DNA of 64,000 nt, taken from NCBI GenBank assembly GCA_025934735.1, contig JAICWP010000021.1, positions 1-64,000 on the forward strand, in the 5' to 3' direction. Origin of the DNA: Terriglobales bacterium (GTDB lineage Bacteria > Acidobacteriota > Terriglobia > Terriglobales > Acidobacteriaceae). The notes beneath the pieces are model-generated. The model made no database searches, was not told where the DNA came from, and saw nothing but the letters and a program-made list of their open reading frames with translations. Of the stretch, positions 1 to 17,911 are shown piece by piece. Both the position numbers and the translations under genes were made by a program. Position 1 is the stretch's first letter; each line of letters begins with the position of its first letter.

Positions 1-2
1 AA

Positions 3-1190
<1,188 letters not shown>

Positions 1191-1194
1191 ATCG

Positions 1195-1252
1195 TGTAGC
1201 GGCGGGGCCCTGCCCCGCCTGCACGGGCAAAGCCCCGTGCCCACACAGGCAG
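1195..1252. repeat. BIME: two facing REP-like hairpins, tuf-rpmG gap
   Basis: Two GC hairpins in tandem. GGCGGGGC-CCT-GCCCCGCC occupies 1201-1219, and GCACGGG...CCCGTGC occupies 1221-1240, followed by CCACACA. The order and flanks match the dispersed family described for the RAYT locus near 50 kb. It lies between tuf and rpmG, where it may also act as an mRNA-stabilising or processing structure. Confidence 0.75.
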
Positions 1253-1270
1253 ATTGGACGGGAGTGACGG

Positions 1271-1420
1271 ATGCGGGAAATTATCAGCATGCAGTGCACG
1301 GTGTGCAAAGAGCGGAACTATTCGACCACCAAGAACCGGAAGACAACGCCGGACCGGCTGGAGTTGGCCAAATTTTGCCGGCGCTGCCGCAAGCACACCC
1401 CGCACAAAGAAGTGAAATGA
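1271..1420 (+). CDS. rpmG: 50S ribosomal protein L33
   Basis: Small large-subunit protein of 49 residues. It has four cysteines as two CxxC pairs (C9/C12 and C36/C39), so this is the zinc-binding L33 form. The sequence [18 protein letters not shown] followed by [17 protein letters not shown] is characteristic of the family. The ATG at 1271 is preceded by GGGAG with a six-base spacer. The gene sits between tuf and tRNA-Trp, as in many bacteria. Confidence 0.95.
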   Translation: MREIISMQCTVCKERNYSTTKNRKTTPDRLELAKFCRRCRKHTPHKEVK

Positions 1421-1425
1421 TCGGG

Positions 1426-1513
1426 TAATTGGGTGGGTAATTGTGCAGTTGAAACATGCGTCGAGCTGGATGGTTTCAGATTACACAATTACAAATTGCT
1501 CAATTACTCAATC
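1426..1513. repeat. AT-rich word-iterated intergenic repeat (AATTAC words)
   Basis: Short words such as TAATTG and its complement CAATTA recur on both sides of a spacer. The left half has GGGTAATTG-type words and the right half has ACACAATTAC and CTCAATTACTCAAT, so the halves can pair imperfectly. The same kind of sequence is found at 3090, 24524 and 45942. Confidence 0.6.
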
Positions 1514-1518
1514 AGAAC

Positions 1519-1594
1519 AGGGGCGTAAGCTCAACGGCTAAACTGCCGGTCTCCAAAACCGGACTTGGGGGTTCGAATCCCTCCGCCCCTGCCA
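1519..1594 (+). tRNA. trnW: tRNA-Trp (anticodon CCA)
   Basis: Cloverleaf of 76 nt. Acceptor stem AGGGGCG (1519-1525) pairs with CGCCCCT (1584-1590). The anticodon stem CCGGT/ACCGG encloses the loop CTCCAAA with anticodon CCA. The T arm contains GGTTCGAATCC, and GCCA is encoded at the 3' end. Location between rpmG and secE is the usual one for tRNA-Trp. Confidence 0.96.
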
Positions 1595-1624
1595 GACTTT
1601 GGAGTACGGCGATGTGGGAGCGGT

Positions 1625-1918
1625 ATGGCAGTCAAAGAAGGACACAAGAAGTTCATGGCGAAAACAGTGGCAGCAGCAGGATTTGAAGGCAACAGCATTA
1701 GCGAGCGGCTGAAGTCGTGGCCGCAGCGCATTAAGAGTTTTTATTTCGACGTGCGCACGGAGATGAAGAAGGTCACCGCGCCGTCATTCAAGGAAGTGCG
1801 CGCCACAACTACGGTGGTGATTATTACGGTGTTCCTGTTCGGGGTTTATTTCTGGGTCGTGGATACGGTCCTGAGCAAGAGCATTGACCAGTTGCTGCGC
1901 TATTTGTCGCATCGCTAG
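1625..1918 (+). CDS. secE: Preprotein translocase subunit SecE
   Basis: Small inner-membrane subunit that clamps SecY in the SecYEG channel. The 97 residues contain an amphipathic segment (FYFDVRTEMKKVTAPSFKEVR, about 39-59) and one transmembrane helix at about 62-83 (TTVVIITVFLFGVYFWVVD). This is the single-span form. The ATG at 1625 is chosen because GGGAG lies four bases upstream. An in-frame ATG at 1565 falls inside the tRNA T arm and is rejected; ATG 1655 is a shorter alternative. nusG follows after 27 bases. Confidence 0.93.
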   Translation: MAVKEGHKKFMAKTVAAAGFEGNSISERLKSWPQRIKSFYFDVRTEMKKVTAPSFKEVRATTTVVIITVFLFGVYFWVVDTVLSKSIDQLLRYLSHR

Positions 1919-1945
1919 GCGCGCACGGAATACGAGACGTTTTAG

Positions 1946-2575
1946 ATGGCAGACGAAAACAAAATCGCAGAGCAGGCGCAAGCCGGCGAGGGCCAGGAAG
2001 GCGCGGAAAACGCCGTTCCCGGCATGGAGCGTCCGGCGAACCCGAACATGAAGTGGTACATCGTGCACACGTACTCCGGGTTCGAGCGCAAGGTAAGGGA
2101 ATCGCTGGAGTCGCGAGTGCGGGCCTTCGGCCTGGAGGACAAGATCGGCCGCGTGCTGATTCCAACCGAACCGGTCACCGAAGTCCGCGGCGGCAAGAAG
2201 TACACCAGTGAGCGCATGTTCTATCCCGGCTATGTGCTGGTGGAAATGGACATGAGCGACCACGTGTGGCACGTGGTGAAGGCCACTCCCCGAGTCACCG
2301 GTTTCGTCGGGACGGGCCAGCAGCCCACGCCGCTTTCCGCCGACGAGGTCAATCAGATTGTTTACCGGGTCAGTGAAGGCAAGGACAAGCCCAAGCTCAA
2401 GGTGAAGTTCGAGAAGAACGAGCAGGTCAAGATCACCGAGGGCCCCTTCGCTAACTTCACCGGCGTTGTGGACGACGTCAACGAAGACCGCGAGACGCTG
2501 AAAGTGATGGTCACGATTTTCGGCCGCGCTACCCCGGTGGAGCTGGAGTTCGGGCAGGTAGAAAAGGTCGCGTAA
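1946..2575 (+). CDS. nusG: Transcription termination/antitermination protein NusG
   Basis: Elongation factor that binds the RNA polymerase clamp and links it to Rho or ribosomes. The 209 residues start with an acidic, poorly conserved leader of about 34 residues. The NGN domain follows ([19 protein letters not shown] at 36-54, then GYVLVEMDM and TPRVTGFVG). A C-terminal KOW domain contains [15 protein letters not shown]. It lies directly after secE and before rplK, the standard arrangement. No alternative assignment is plausible. Confidence 0.97.
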   Translation: MADENKIAEQAQAGEGQEGAENAVPGMERPANPNMKWYIVHTYSGFERKVRESLESRVRAFGLEDKIGRVLIPTEPVTEVRGGKKYTSERMFYPGYVLVEMDMSDHVWHVVKATPRVTGFVGTGQQPTPLSADEVNQIVYRVSEGKDKPKLKVKFEKNEQVKITEGPFANFTGVVDDVNEDRETLKVMVTIFGRATPVELEFGQVEKVA

Positions 2576-2655
2576 GAGGTTGAAGGTGTCACAGTTTCGC
2601 TTCGCGGTTCGGACAATGAGCTGCGAGCTGATAGCTAGGAGCTAATAGCCGCTTT

Positions 2656-3087
2656 ATGGCAAAGAAGGCAGTCGGACAAGTGAAGCTGCAGATTCCGGCG
2701 GGCAAGGCGACGCCGGCGCCCCCGGTGGGCCCCGCCCTTGGCCAGGCGCAGATCAACATCATGGAGTTCTGCAAACAGTTCAACGCGCGCACCAACGCCA
2801 AGGAACTGGAAGGGCTGATCATCCCGGTGGTGGTCACGGTGTGGAGCGACCGCTCGTTCACCTTTATCACCAAGACGCCGCCCGCTTCGATTTTGCTGAA
2901 GCGCGCCGCGGGCATCGCCAAGGGTTCGGGCACGCCCAACAAGGATAAGGTGGGCAAGGTGACTGAAAAGCAGGTGGAAGAGATCGCGCGCCAGAAAATG
3001 CCCGACCTCAACGCCGCTTCCATCGAATCCGCCATCAAGAGCGTGAAAGGCACCGCCCGCTCCATGGGAATTGACGTCACGGCCTGA
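2656..3087 (+). CDS. rplK: 50S ribosomal protein L11
   Basis: Binds the GTPase-associated centre of 23S rRNA. The 143-residue length is typical. The N-terminal domain carries the conserved proline-rich [18 protein letters not shown] and [13 protein letters not shown]. The C-terminal RNA-binding domain ends with [20 protein letters not shown]. It precedes rplA in the ribosomal operon. Confidence 0.98.
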   Translation: MAKKAVGQVKLQIPAGKATPAPPVGPALGQAQINIMEFCKQFNARTNAKELEGLIIPVVVTVWSDRSFTFITKTPPASILLKRAAGIAKGSGTPNKDKVGKVTEKQVEEIARQKMPDLNAASIESAIKSVKGTARSMGIDVTA

Positions 3088-3336
3088 GGAATTTGTAATT
3101 GGGCAATTTGTAATTTGCGAGTGCCAGGTTTTTTGAGCCGAGCGGAACAGGTTTGGCCAGGTTTGGTCGAGACGATCGGCGCGAAGGTAAAAGCGTACGA
3201 CGTGGAACGTACGACCGCGGAAGCGCACGGCTTTAGCCGGGCGACGAGAATGGGTTTTGAACTGGGGCTTTAGCCCCGGTGTCGCATACCACGGCCATTC
3301 AGGTCAGAGAATGGCGGTGGGAGACAAGGAGCAAAA
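3088..3336 (+). other. rplK-rplA spacer with two small hairpins
   Basis: Gene-free 249 bases inside the operon. It begins with AATT words (3090-3119). It then holds a repeated GTACGAC-type segment near 3194-3215 and two hairpins with TTTA loops: CGGCT-TT-AGCCG at 3228-3239 and GGGGCT-TT-AGCCCC at 3264-3277. L1 is known to autoregulate such leaders in other bacteria, but I cannot match these hairpins to an L1 site. They also resemble the dispersed palindromes elsewhere in the window. Confidence 0.5.
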
Positions 3337-4047
3337 ATGTCAAGCAAAGCAGGCAAGAACATTACGAAGGCGCGGAAGGCGGTGGAAAGCCGCCCCTACT
3401 TGCTGCAGGACGCGGTTCCGCTGCTGCAGAAAGTGAAGTTCGCCAAATTCGACGAGACGGTGGAAATCACCTTGCGCCTGGGTGTGGACCCCAAGCATGC
3501 GGACCAGATGGTGCGCGGCACCGTAGTGCTGCCGCACGGCTTGGGCAAATCTAAGCGGGTGCTGGTGATCGCCAGCGGCGAAAAGGTGCGCGAGGCCGAG
3601 CAGGCGGGCGCCGACATCGTGGGCGGCGAGGACATGGTGGAGAAGATCCAGAAAGAGAACTGGACCGATTTCGACGCCGTGGTGGCCACGCCTGACATGA
3701 TGAAGTCGGTGGGCCGATTGGGCAAGGTGCTGGGGCCGCGCGGCCTCATGCCGAACCCCAAGACCGGCACCGTGACCTTCGACATCGCCCGGGCAGTGCA
3801 GGAAGTCAAAGCAGGCAAGGTGGAGTTCCGTACCGACAAGACGGCGCTGGTGCACGTGCCGGTGGGCAAGATGTCGTTTGCGGCCGATAAACTGGTGGAC
3901 AACGCGACCACGGTCATCACCAGCGTAGTCCGCGCTAAACCGGCGGTCGCCAAGGGCAAGTACATCAAGGGAGCGACCCTGAGTTCCACCATGGGGCCGG
4001 GCATCTCCATTGACACCACGCCGATGGAAGTCGCAGGCAAGGCGTAA
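3337..4047 (+). CDS. rplA: 50S ribosomal protein L1
   Basis: Forms the L1 stalk that helps release deacylated tRNA, and in many bacteria represses its own operon. The 236-residue length is normal. The conserved [12 protein letters not shown] and the segment [15 protein letters not shown] are present. AAGGAG six bases before the ATG at 3337 fixes the start, and the gene follows rplK. Confidence 0.98.
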   Translation: MSSKAGKNITKARKAVESRPYLLQDAVPLLQKVKFAKFDETVEITLRLGVDPKHADQMVRGTVVLPHGLGKSKRVLVIASGEKVREAEQAGADIVGGEDMVEKIQKENWTDFDAVVATPDMMKSVGRLGKVLGPRGLMPNPKTGTVTFDIARAVQEVKAGKVEFRTDKTALVHVPVGKMSFAADKLVDNATTVITSVVRAKPAVAKGKYIKGATLSSTMGPGISIDTTPMEVAGKA

Positions 4048-4049
4048 AA

Positions 4050-4142
4050 GCAGCTAACCAGCTGGCTGGCTGAATAGCTGGCCGGCTAAAGCTAAAAAGG
4101 CGTAAGGCTAGTCGGCTAGTCAGCTAGACAGCCGGTCAGCAA
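4050..4142. repeat. CTAGC/AGCTGGCT word-iterated repeat before rplJ
   Basis: The rplA-rplJ gap is made almost wholly of variants of AGCTGGCTAGC-type words (for example CAGCTGGCTGGCTG and GTCAGCTAGACAGC), able to pair with one another. Matching blocks occur around 25490-25625 and 38105-38190. It occupies the place where an L10 leader would be expected. Confidence 0.6.
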
Positions 4143-4151
4143 AGGATCTAT

Positions 4152-4700
4152 ATGGCCGTTTCCAGAGCAAAGAAGATCGAGCAAGTGGAAGAGCTGAGCC
4201 AGGAATTCAAAAGCGCCAGCAGCGCTGTGGTGGCTACGTTCGCCAAGCTGACCGTGGCTCAGGATTTTGAGCTGCGCAAGGCGATTCGCGGCGCCGGCGG
4301 CAAGTATCGGGTGGTGAAGAACACCCTGGCCGAGCGCGCCGCCAAGGGTACGGCAGTGGAAGAGGCGCTGAAGGGTCTGGAAGGCGTGAACTCCATCGCC
4401 TACACCACCGGCGATCCGGTGGCCCTGGCCAAGGCCATTGCCAAGTACATTAAGGACGCCCCGGAGCTTACCCTCAAGCTGGGCGTGCTGGAAGGCCGCG
4501 TCATCTCCACCAAGGAGATTCAGGCGCTGGCCACCATGCCCTCGCGCGAGGAGATTTACTCCAAGCTGCTGTTCCTGATGAATGCCCCGGCGCAACGGCT
4601 GGTAACCGTCATGAACGCCGTGGGCCGCGACCTGGCCGTGGTGGTGAACCAGGGCGTGAAGGAAAACAAGTTCGCCGGCGAGAAAGCCGCCGGAGCGTAA
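4152..4700 (+). CDS. rplJ: 50S ribosomal protein L10
   Basis: Base of the ribosomal stalk. It binds 23S rRNA and carries the L7/L12 dimers. The 182-residue length is typical. The N-terminal globular domain contains RKAIRGAGGKYRVVKNTLAERA, and a C-terminal helix follows. It is paired with rplL as usual. Its leader is occupied by the CTAGC-word repeat, so a classical L10 autoregulatory leader is not recognisable. Confidence 0.97.
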   Translation: MAVSRAKKIEQVEELSQEFKSASSAVVATFAKLTVAQDFELRKAIRGAGGKYRVVKNTLAERAAKGTAVEEALKGLEGVNSIAYTTGDPVALAKAIAKYIKDAPELTLKLGVLEGRVISTKEIQALATMPSREEIYSKLLFLMNAPAQRLVTVMNAVGRDLAVVVNQGVKENKFAGEKAAGA

Positions 4701-4838
4701 GGATTTGGTTATCAGGTGCCAGGGGTTGCGATCCGGGTTCCTGCCGCGTGGTCTGGCGCGGGCAGGGTCCGAGAGCGCACTGGAAACCGGGCACACGGTA
4801 CCGAACAACAAAACTGATACCGAAGGATGGAGATAGCA

Positions 4839-5225
4839 ATGGCTGACTTGCAGCAATTAGAAGAGCAGATCGTAGGGTTGTCGCTGCTGGATGCGGCGCA
4901 GCTGGTGAAGAAGCTGGAAGAGCGCTTGGGCGTTTCCGCGGCGGCGGCAGCACCGGTGATGATGGCCGGCGGCGGCGCAGGCGCGGCGGCGGGCGCGGCT
5001 CCGGCCGAGGAAAAGGCGGAGTTCACGGTCGTGCTCAAGGAAGTGGGCGCGAACAAGATCAATGTCATCAAGGCGGTGCGCGAAGTCACCAATCTGGGCT
5101 TGAAGGAAGCCAAGGACCTGGTGGATGGCGCTCCCAAGCCGATCAAAGAAGGCGTCTCCAAGGACGAGGCGGAGACCATAAAGAAGAAGTTCACCGACGC
5201 CGGAGCTACGGTCGAGGTGAAGTAA
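4839..5225 (+). CDS. rplL: 50S ribosomal protein L7/L12
   Basis: Stalk protein that recruits translational GTPases. From ATG 4839 it is 128 residues: an N-terminal dimerisation domain ([21 protein letters not shown]), an alanine/glycine-rich hinge (about 38-58), and the conserved C-terminal domain with [20 protein letters not shown] and [18 protein letters not shown] lies six bases upstream of 4839. The in-frame ATG at 4827 overlaps that ribosome site and is rejected. Confidence 0.96.
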   Translation: MADLQQLEEQIVGLSLLDAAQLVKKLEERLGVSAAAAAPVMMAGGGAGAAAGAAPAEEKAEFTVVLKEVGANKINVIKAVREVTNLGLKEAKDLVDGAPKPIKEGVSKDEAETIKKKFTDAGATVEVK

Positions 5226-5697
5226 CGGCGCGTTGCGGGCGTGAGCGCAAGCGGGAGCCCGCAGGCGTCATCGGTTTTTACCGTTGTCCGCTATTTTCGG
5301 CGTTCGGGCGTCTGGGCCCAGAAGCCGGTTAGCGGGCGATTGATTTCCGTGAAGCCGGGGAGCAGTTTGGCTCATCTAAACTGGTACTGCTCCCCGTTCA
5401 CGAGCAAGCGCGAGCCAGGACACATCGCGCGTAGCGGCGAGCTCCAGCGCGGTCCGGACAAAGCAGAGCAACCGGGCGGCAGCTGGGCATGGCAGGCCTG
5501 ACAACTGGCGCGGGAAAAATACAATTCAGCAAACCGTCAGTGCCGCATCCGGCGCCCGGGGGGGAATCTTGTCCCCGCGGGTGCGCGTGTTTTTTGGGGA
5601 TTAGAAGTTTTTCGTGACCCGCGGCGACGCGCGGCCACTCACCAAATCGTTTTTAAGTCGCAGCCGCAAAGCTGCGCTGAAACTCTGGAGTTCGTAG
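5226..5697 (+). other. rplL-rpoB intergenic region
   Basis: A 472-base gap with no credible coding sequence, inside an otherwise tight operon. Its one clear structure is the long hairpin at 5356-5396, listed separately. Such gaps often hold attenuators, RNase sites or a secondary promoter. I could not identify a convincing -35/-10 pair. Confidence 0.6.
5356..5396 (+). promoter_or_regulatory. Long hairpin in rplL-rpoB spacer (attenuator or processing site?)
   Basis: A perfect 11-bp inverted repeat (CGGGGAGCAGT at 5356-5366, ACTGCTCCCCG at 5386-5396) encloses 19 bases. An alternative inner stem CAGTTT/AAACTG can form with the same left arm. No U-tract follows, so it is not a simple terminator. 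An RNase III-type processing site or attenuator is an inference by analogy with the enterobacterial rplL-rpoB region. Confidence 0.6.
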
Positions 5698-10167
<4,470 letters not shown>

Positions 10168-10378
10168 TGCTTAGCGTCCGGCGGGCCGGGGTCAGAAAAA
10201 CGGCCCTGCCCTCCGGGCCATGACGGGAAAGATCTGAAGGAAACGTGATCCGCTTGTGATTGCTTCTCCGCAGGCGGATCGGGAATAGAGCGGTTGCCAG
10301 TGGGCACTGAGAACTGGCCACCGGCAACTGAGGGGAAGCCGCTCGCGGTGGCGCAAACACCGCACACGGAGGAACACC
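10168..10378 (+). other. rpoB-rpoC spacer with hairpin
   Basis: A 211-base gap without a gene. GATCCGC (10247-10253) and GCGGATC (10274-10280) form a 7-bp stem around 20 bases, and GGCCC...GGGCC lies near 10202-10219. The end carries the rpoC ribosome site GGAGGA (10368-10373). Confidence 0.45.
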
Positions 10379-14566
<4,188 letters not shown>

Positions 14567-14581
14567 CCTGTTCAGAGTACG

Positions 14582-14617
14582 AAGGGGCGACCCGCAAGGT
14601 CGCCCCTTAAGTTTTTT
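14582..14617 (+). terminator. Rho-independent terminator after rpoC
   Basis: Perfect 11-bp stem AAGGGGCGACC (14582-14592) / GGTCGCCCCTT (14598-14608) with loop CGCAA, followed by GTTTTTT. It begins 15 bases after the rpoC stop codon and closes the ribosomal/RNA polymerase cluster. Confidence 0.95.
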
Positions 14618-14751
14618 ATCCCGTTGTTTTGAAGTACATGCACGCAAGTCCCGAGCCGCGGTTGCCGTCCAGCCCACCTGGCATCCTGGACCATCGGCAC
14701 CATCCGGCCCAATTGCGTCCCTGGCATTACGGGCATACCCTTGTCAGGGTG

Positions 14752-15627
14752 ATGTGGAGTTTCCTCCGCCTTTTGCGTCGTGCCCTGTGGCGTGCGGTTC
14801 AGCACGACGCCTTTACCATGGCTAAGGCGGCCGCTTACTCCGCCATCCTCACTCTTTTTCCCGCTCTGCTGGTAGTGGGGGCCACGCTGGCCACTTCGCA
14901 CCACACCGCGCCCATGCTGCGGGAGATTTCCTATGCCGTAGGCAAGATCCTGCCCACCGGCAGCGCCACCGCCGTCGCCTATTTGAAGGGGGCCACCACT
15001 CGTCCCGTCGGCCTGCTGGTCACCACGTCGCTGATTACCCTCTGGACCGCCTCAGGCGTCATGGTTTCCTGGATGGAAGGCTTCCGCAACGCCTACCAGC
15101 TGCCCAAAACCTGGGGCCTGGTAAAAGAGCGCATGATCGCTTTCGGCCTGGTCATCATGGCCGGCATCCCCATGCTGTTCGCCACCATCCTGGTGGCTTT
15201 CGGCACGCAGATTGAGACCCGCGTCATCTTCTACGTGGGTCATGCCTACGGTCCCTATGTGCTCATCATGTGGACCCTGATCCGCTGGGCCATCGCCCTC
15301 CTCACCAGCATCGCCGTGCTCGCCCTCATTTACCACCACGCTGTGCCCCGCACCCAGCCCTGGCACACTGTGCTTCCCGGGGCTTGCCTGGGCACCGCCG
15401 CCTGGTTTGCCGCCACCGTGGCCTTCGGCTGGTATCTGCAGCATTATGCCGAGTACAGCATTCTCTACGGCTCCCTGGGTATCGCCATCGCCCTGCTGGT
15501 ATGGATGTTTATGGTTTCCGTGATCGTGCTCGTCGGCGCGGAAATGAACGCCATGCTCTTCCCCCGTTGCCTGAACCTTAAGGACCGGCCCGCCAAACAC
15601 CGCGAACCCGAAATTTACGTTCGCTGA
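14752..15627 (+). CDS. YihY/BrkB-family inner membrane protein
   Basis: Polytopic membrane protein of 291 residues from ATG 14752. The N-terminal AKAAAYSAILTLFPALLVVG matches the conserved YihY/BrkB start (substrate unknown for the family; once mislabelled RNase BN). About six hydrophobic segments are visible, including VGLLVTTSLITLWTASGVM, AFGLVIMAGIPMLFATILVA and LGIAIALLVWMFMVSVIVLVGAEMNA. The frame extends upstream to a TTG at 14629, but that extension starts near the rpoC terminator and is not membrane-like, so I prefer 14752. Only a weak AGGG precedes it. Confidence 0.85.
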   Translation: MWSFLRLLRRALWRAVQHDAFTMAKAAAYSAILTLFPALLVVGATLATSHHTAPMLREISYAVGKILPTGSATAVAYLKGATTRPVGLLVTTSLITLWTASGVMVSWMEGFRNAYQLPKTWGLVKERMIAFGLVIMAGIPMLFATILVAFGTQIETRVIFYVGHAYGPYVLIMWTLIRWAIALLTSIAVLALIYHHAVPRTQPWHTVLPGACLGTAAWFAATVAFGWYLQHYAEYSILYGSLGIAIALLVWMFMVSVIVLVGAEMNAMLFPRCLNLKDRPAKHREPEIYVR

Positions 15628-15714
15628 ACCCCAGTTGCCAAAATTACCCTTTATCGCCAACAATGTTGCGCATGGCTTTTTTGGTCGCTTTCTTCCTCCT
15701 CCCGGGGTCTGTCC

Positions 15715-17292
15715 GTGGATAAAACCGAGTCCCTCGAAGGTATTCCGGTTGTAACGGCCCAGACGGCCAGTATCGGCAATAATGGCGCGGGGACCGCCGC
15801 TGAGCGCCGCGCCAAAATCGTCTGTACTCTGGGCCCAGCGTCGAATTCCGAGGCCATGATCCGCGAGCTGTTGCGCGCCGGCATGGACGTGGCCCGCCTC
15901 AACTTCTCCCACGGCACGAACGAGGAGCATGCCCGGGTGATTGAGCGGGTGCGCCGCGCTGCCGAGAAGGAAGACCGCACCGTCTGCATCCTGCAGGACC
16001 TGCAGGGGCCCAAAATGCGCACCGGCCGCCTGAAATACCGCACTCCGGTGGCGCTCAAGGCCGGCTCCCGTTTCACCATCACTCCCCGTGACGTTCCCGG
16101 AACGCCAGCCATCGTCTCCACCACCTTCCAGGACCTGGCGCGCGAAGTCGCCACCGGCTCCCGCATCCTGCTCTCCGACGGGCTCATCGAGCTGCGGGTG
16201 AAGGCCATCCGCAATGACGACGTGGAGTGCGAGGTGGTAAACGGCGGCCTGCTAGCCGAGCACCAGGGCATCAACCTGCCCGGCGCCGTGCTCAGCGTGC
16301 CCTCGCTGACCCAGAAAGATTACAAGGACCTGGAGTTCGGCCTGGAGCATGGCGTAGACGTGGTGGCCGTCTCCTTCGTGCGCTGTGCCGAAGACGTGCG
16401 CCGCGTCAAGCGCCTCATAGGCGAGCGCAAAAGCGATGTGCCCGTCATCGCCAAGCTGGAGAAGCCCCAGGCGGTGGAGGACCTGGACAACATCCTGGAA
16501 GCCGCCGACGGGGTGATGGTGGCCCGCGGCGATCTGGGCGTGGAAATGCCGCCGGAAACCGTGCCCATCATCCAGAAGGAAGTGATCCGCCGCGCCTCCG
16601 ACTTTCGCAAGCCCGTGATCACCGCCACCCAGATGCTGGAATCCATGGTCGAAAACCCGCGCCCTACCCGTGCCGAGGCCAGCGACGTGGCCAATGCGGT
16701 CTTCGACGGCACCGACGCGGTCATGCTCTCCGGCGAGACCGCCAGCGGACGTTATCCCTGCGAGGCCGTTACCATCATGGCCAGGATCGTGGTGGAAGCC
16801 GAAACCCACCTGCGCCAATCCGAGCCCCCTCGCCGCCGCCGCGAGCACCGTGCCACATTTTCCATAGCAGAAACCATCTGCGAATCCATCGCCCATGCGG
16901 CTGCCGACGTGCACATGCGCGCTATCGCCGTCTTCACCGAAACCGGCAATACCGCCCGCCTTATTTCCAAGCACCGCCCGCGTGTGCCCGTGTTTGCCTT
17001 TACCCCTTTTGCCGAGGTTGGCAACCGCCTCAACCTGCTATGGGGCGTACAACCCATAGTCCTGCCGCAAGCCGTCCGCTCCTCGGAAGAAATGGTCCAG
17101 GGTGCGGAACGCCAGCTCCTGCAGTTGAGCAGAGTGGCGCCCGGCGACGTTCTGGGCGTAGTGGCCGGCACCCAGCAGACTTCCGGCTCTACCAACTTCA
17201 TTCGCCTGCATGTGGTGAATCCGCCAGAGCAGCGCCGCCCCGAGCGCCGCAATTCCGGCCGTGGCGGCGGCTTTCCCCGCAAGCGGAAGTAG
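15715..17292 (+). CDS. pyk: Pyruvate kinase
   Basis: Converts phosphoenolpyruvate and ADP to pyruvate and ATP in glycolysis. The 525 residues include RRAKIVCTLGPAS, the substrate-loop ARLNFSHG, VMVARGDLGVEMPPE and the signature VITATQMLESMVENPRPTRAE. It is longer than the usual 470-480 because of an extra N-terminal leader of about 30 residues and a basic tail (RPERRNSGRGGGFPRKRK). The start is GTG at 15715 with only a weak ribosome site, so the exact N terminus is uncertain. It appears monocistronic. Confidence 0.95.
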   Translation: MDKTESLEGIPVVTAQTASIGNNGAGTAAERRAKIVCTLGPASNSEAMIRELLRAGMDVARLNFSHGTNEEHARVIERVRRAAEKEDRTVCILQDLQGPKMRTGRLKYRTPVALKAGSRFTITPRDVPGTPAIVSTTFQDLAREVATGSRILLSDGLIELRVKAIRNDDVECEVVNGGLLAEHQGINLPGAVLSVPSLTQKDYKDLEFGLEHGVDVVAVSFVRCAEDVRRVKRLIGERKSDVPVIAKLEKPQAVEDLDNILEAADGVMVARGDLGVEMPPETVPIIQKEVIRRASDFRKPVITATQMLESMVENPRPTRAEASDVANAVFDGTDAVMLSGETASGRYPCEAVTIMARIVVEAETHLRQSEPPRRRREHRATFSIAETICESIAHAAADVHMRAIAVFTETGNTARLISKHRPRVPVFAFTPFAEVGNRLNLLWGVQPIVLPQAVRSSEEMVQGAERQLLQLSRVAPGDVLGVVAGTQQTSGSTNFIRLHVVNPPEQRRPERRNSGRGGGFPRKRK

Positions 17293-17356
17293 CGCGATTG
17301 CCGGCCGCCGAACTCCCCCGGGCCAGCATTGCTGCAAGAGGAGTGGTGCGTATCAG

Positions 17357-17410
17357 GGCACGCCTTCAGGCGTGCCGGCCAGCGCCTCCTTTATGGGGGG
17401 CTTCAGCCCC
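17357..17410. repeat. REP-like hairpins downstream of pyk
   Basis: GGCACGCC-TTCA-GGCGTGCC at 17357-17376 and GGGGCT-TC-AGCCCC at 17397-17410. They have the size and loop style of the dispersed REP-like elements but a different stem sequence, so they may be a separate subfamily. There is no U-tract after either. Confidence 0.55.
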
Positions 17411-17540
17411 TGAGACGGGGATGAGCTGAAGAAATATTGGGGACGCAGCGCCTGAAGCCGTCCTATCCACCCAGCATCACTTAGCAGGGCATCGCTGTTT
17501 TTGAACTGTTGCCTGCCCGGTCGTACACTAAAACCGACCA

Positions 17541-17831
17541 ATGCCCGAAATTTTTTCTATTGCCGTCTTTGAGCCCCTGCAAGGCAAGGAGCAGGAGGCT
17601 CTTGAAGCCCTGCGCGGCCTGATTGGCCTGCTGGCGGAAAAAAACTACAGCCGCGATTCTCTCTATCGCGATCGAACCTCGCGCCGCTACCTGGACCTGC
17701 GCTACTGGTCCTCGGAGAAGGCTCGCCAGGAAGCACACGAAGATCCTGAGGTACACAATTACTGGGCGCGGCTGGGAAACCTGGTCCGCATCGAGCAGGT
17801 GTTCGAGACCTTCGATCCAATCGAATTGTGA
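17541..17831 (+). CDS. Antibiotic biosynthesis monooxygenase-like (ABM fold) protein
   Basis: 96-residue protein resembling small dimeric alpha-beta barrel (ABM-type) domains. It has a beta strand (EIFSIAVFEPLQG), a helix with an E/A-rich face (QEALEALRGLIGLLAEKNY), then RRYLDLRYWSSEKARQEAHEDPEVHNYWARLGNL and a final strand. The alternation of strand, helix, strand, helix, strand is the basis for the call. No catalytic residues can be assigned, so a true oxygenase role is unproven. It stands alone between pyk and the hydrolase gene. Confidence 0.65.
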   Translation: MPEIFSIAVFEPLQGKEQEALEALRGLIGLLAEKNYSRDSLYRDRTSRRYLDLRYWSSEKARQEAHEDPEVHNYWARLGNLVRIEQVFETFDPIEL

Positions 17832-17848
17832 GTTGCTGAGAGTTTGAG

Positions 17849-17897
17849 GAGGCGGGCCTATGCCCCCCACTGCACGGGACAAAGCCCCGTGCCCACT
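17849..17897. repeat. Degenerate BIME before the alpha/beta hydrolase gene
   Basis: A damaged GGCGGGC...GCCCCCC stem is followed by GCACGGG-ACAAAG-CCCCGTGC (17872-17891) and CCCAC. The arrangement is that of the dispersed BIME family, with mismatches in the first hairpin. Confidence 0.6.
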
Positions 17898-17911
17898 CTG
17901 ACGAGGAAACC

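Noticed and set aside
4048-4151. Classical L10 autoregulatory leader before rplJ
   Set aside because: The gap is filled by the AGCTGGCTAGC-type word repeat also found at two non-ribosomal loci, so I cannot support an L10 leader here.
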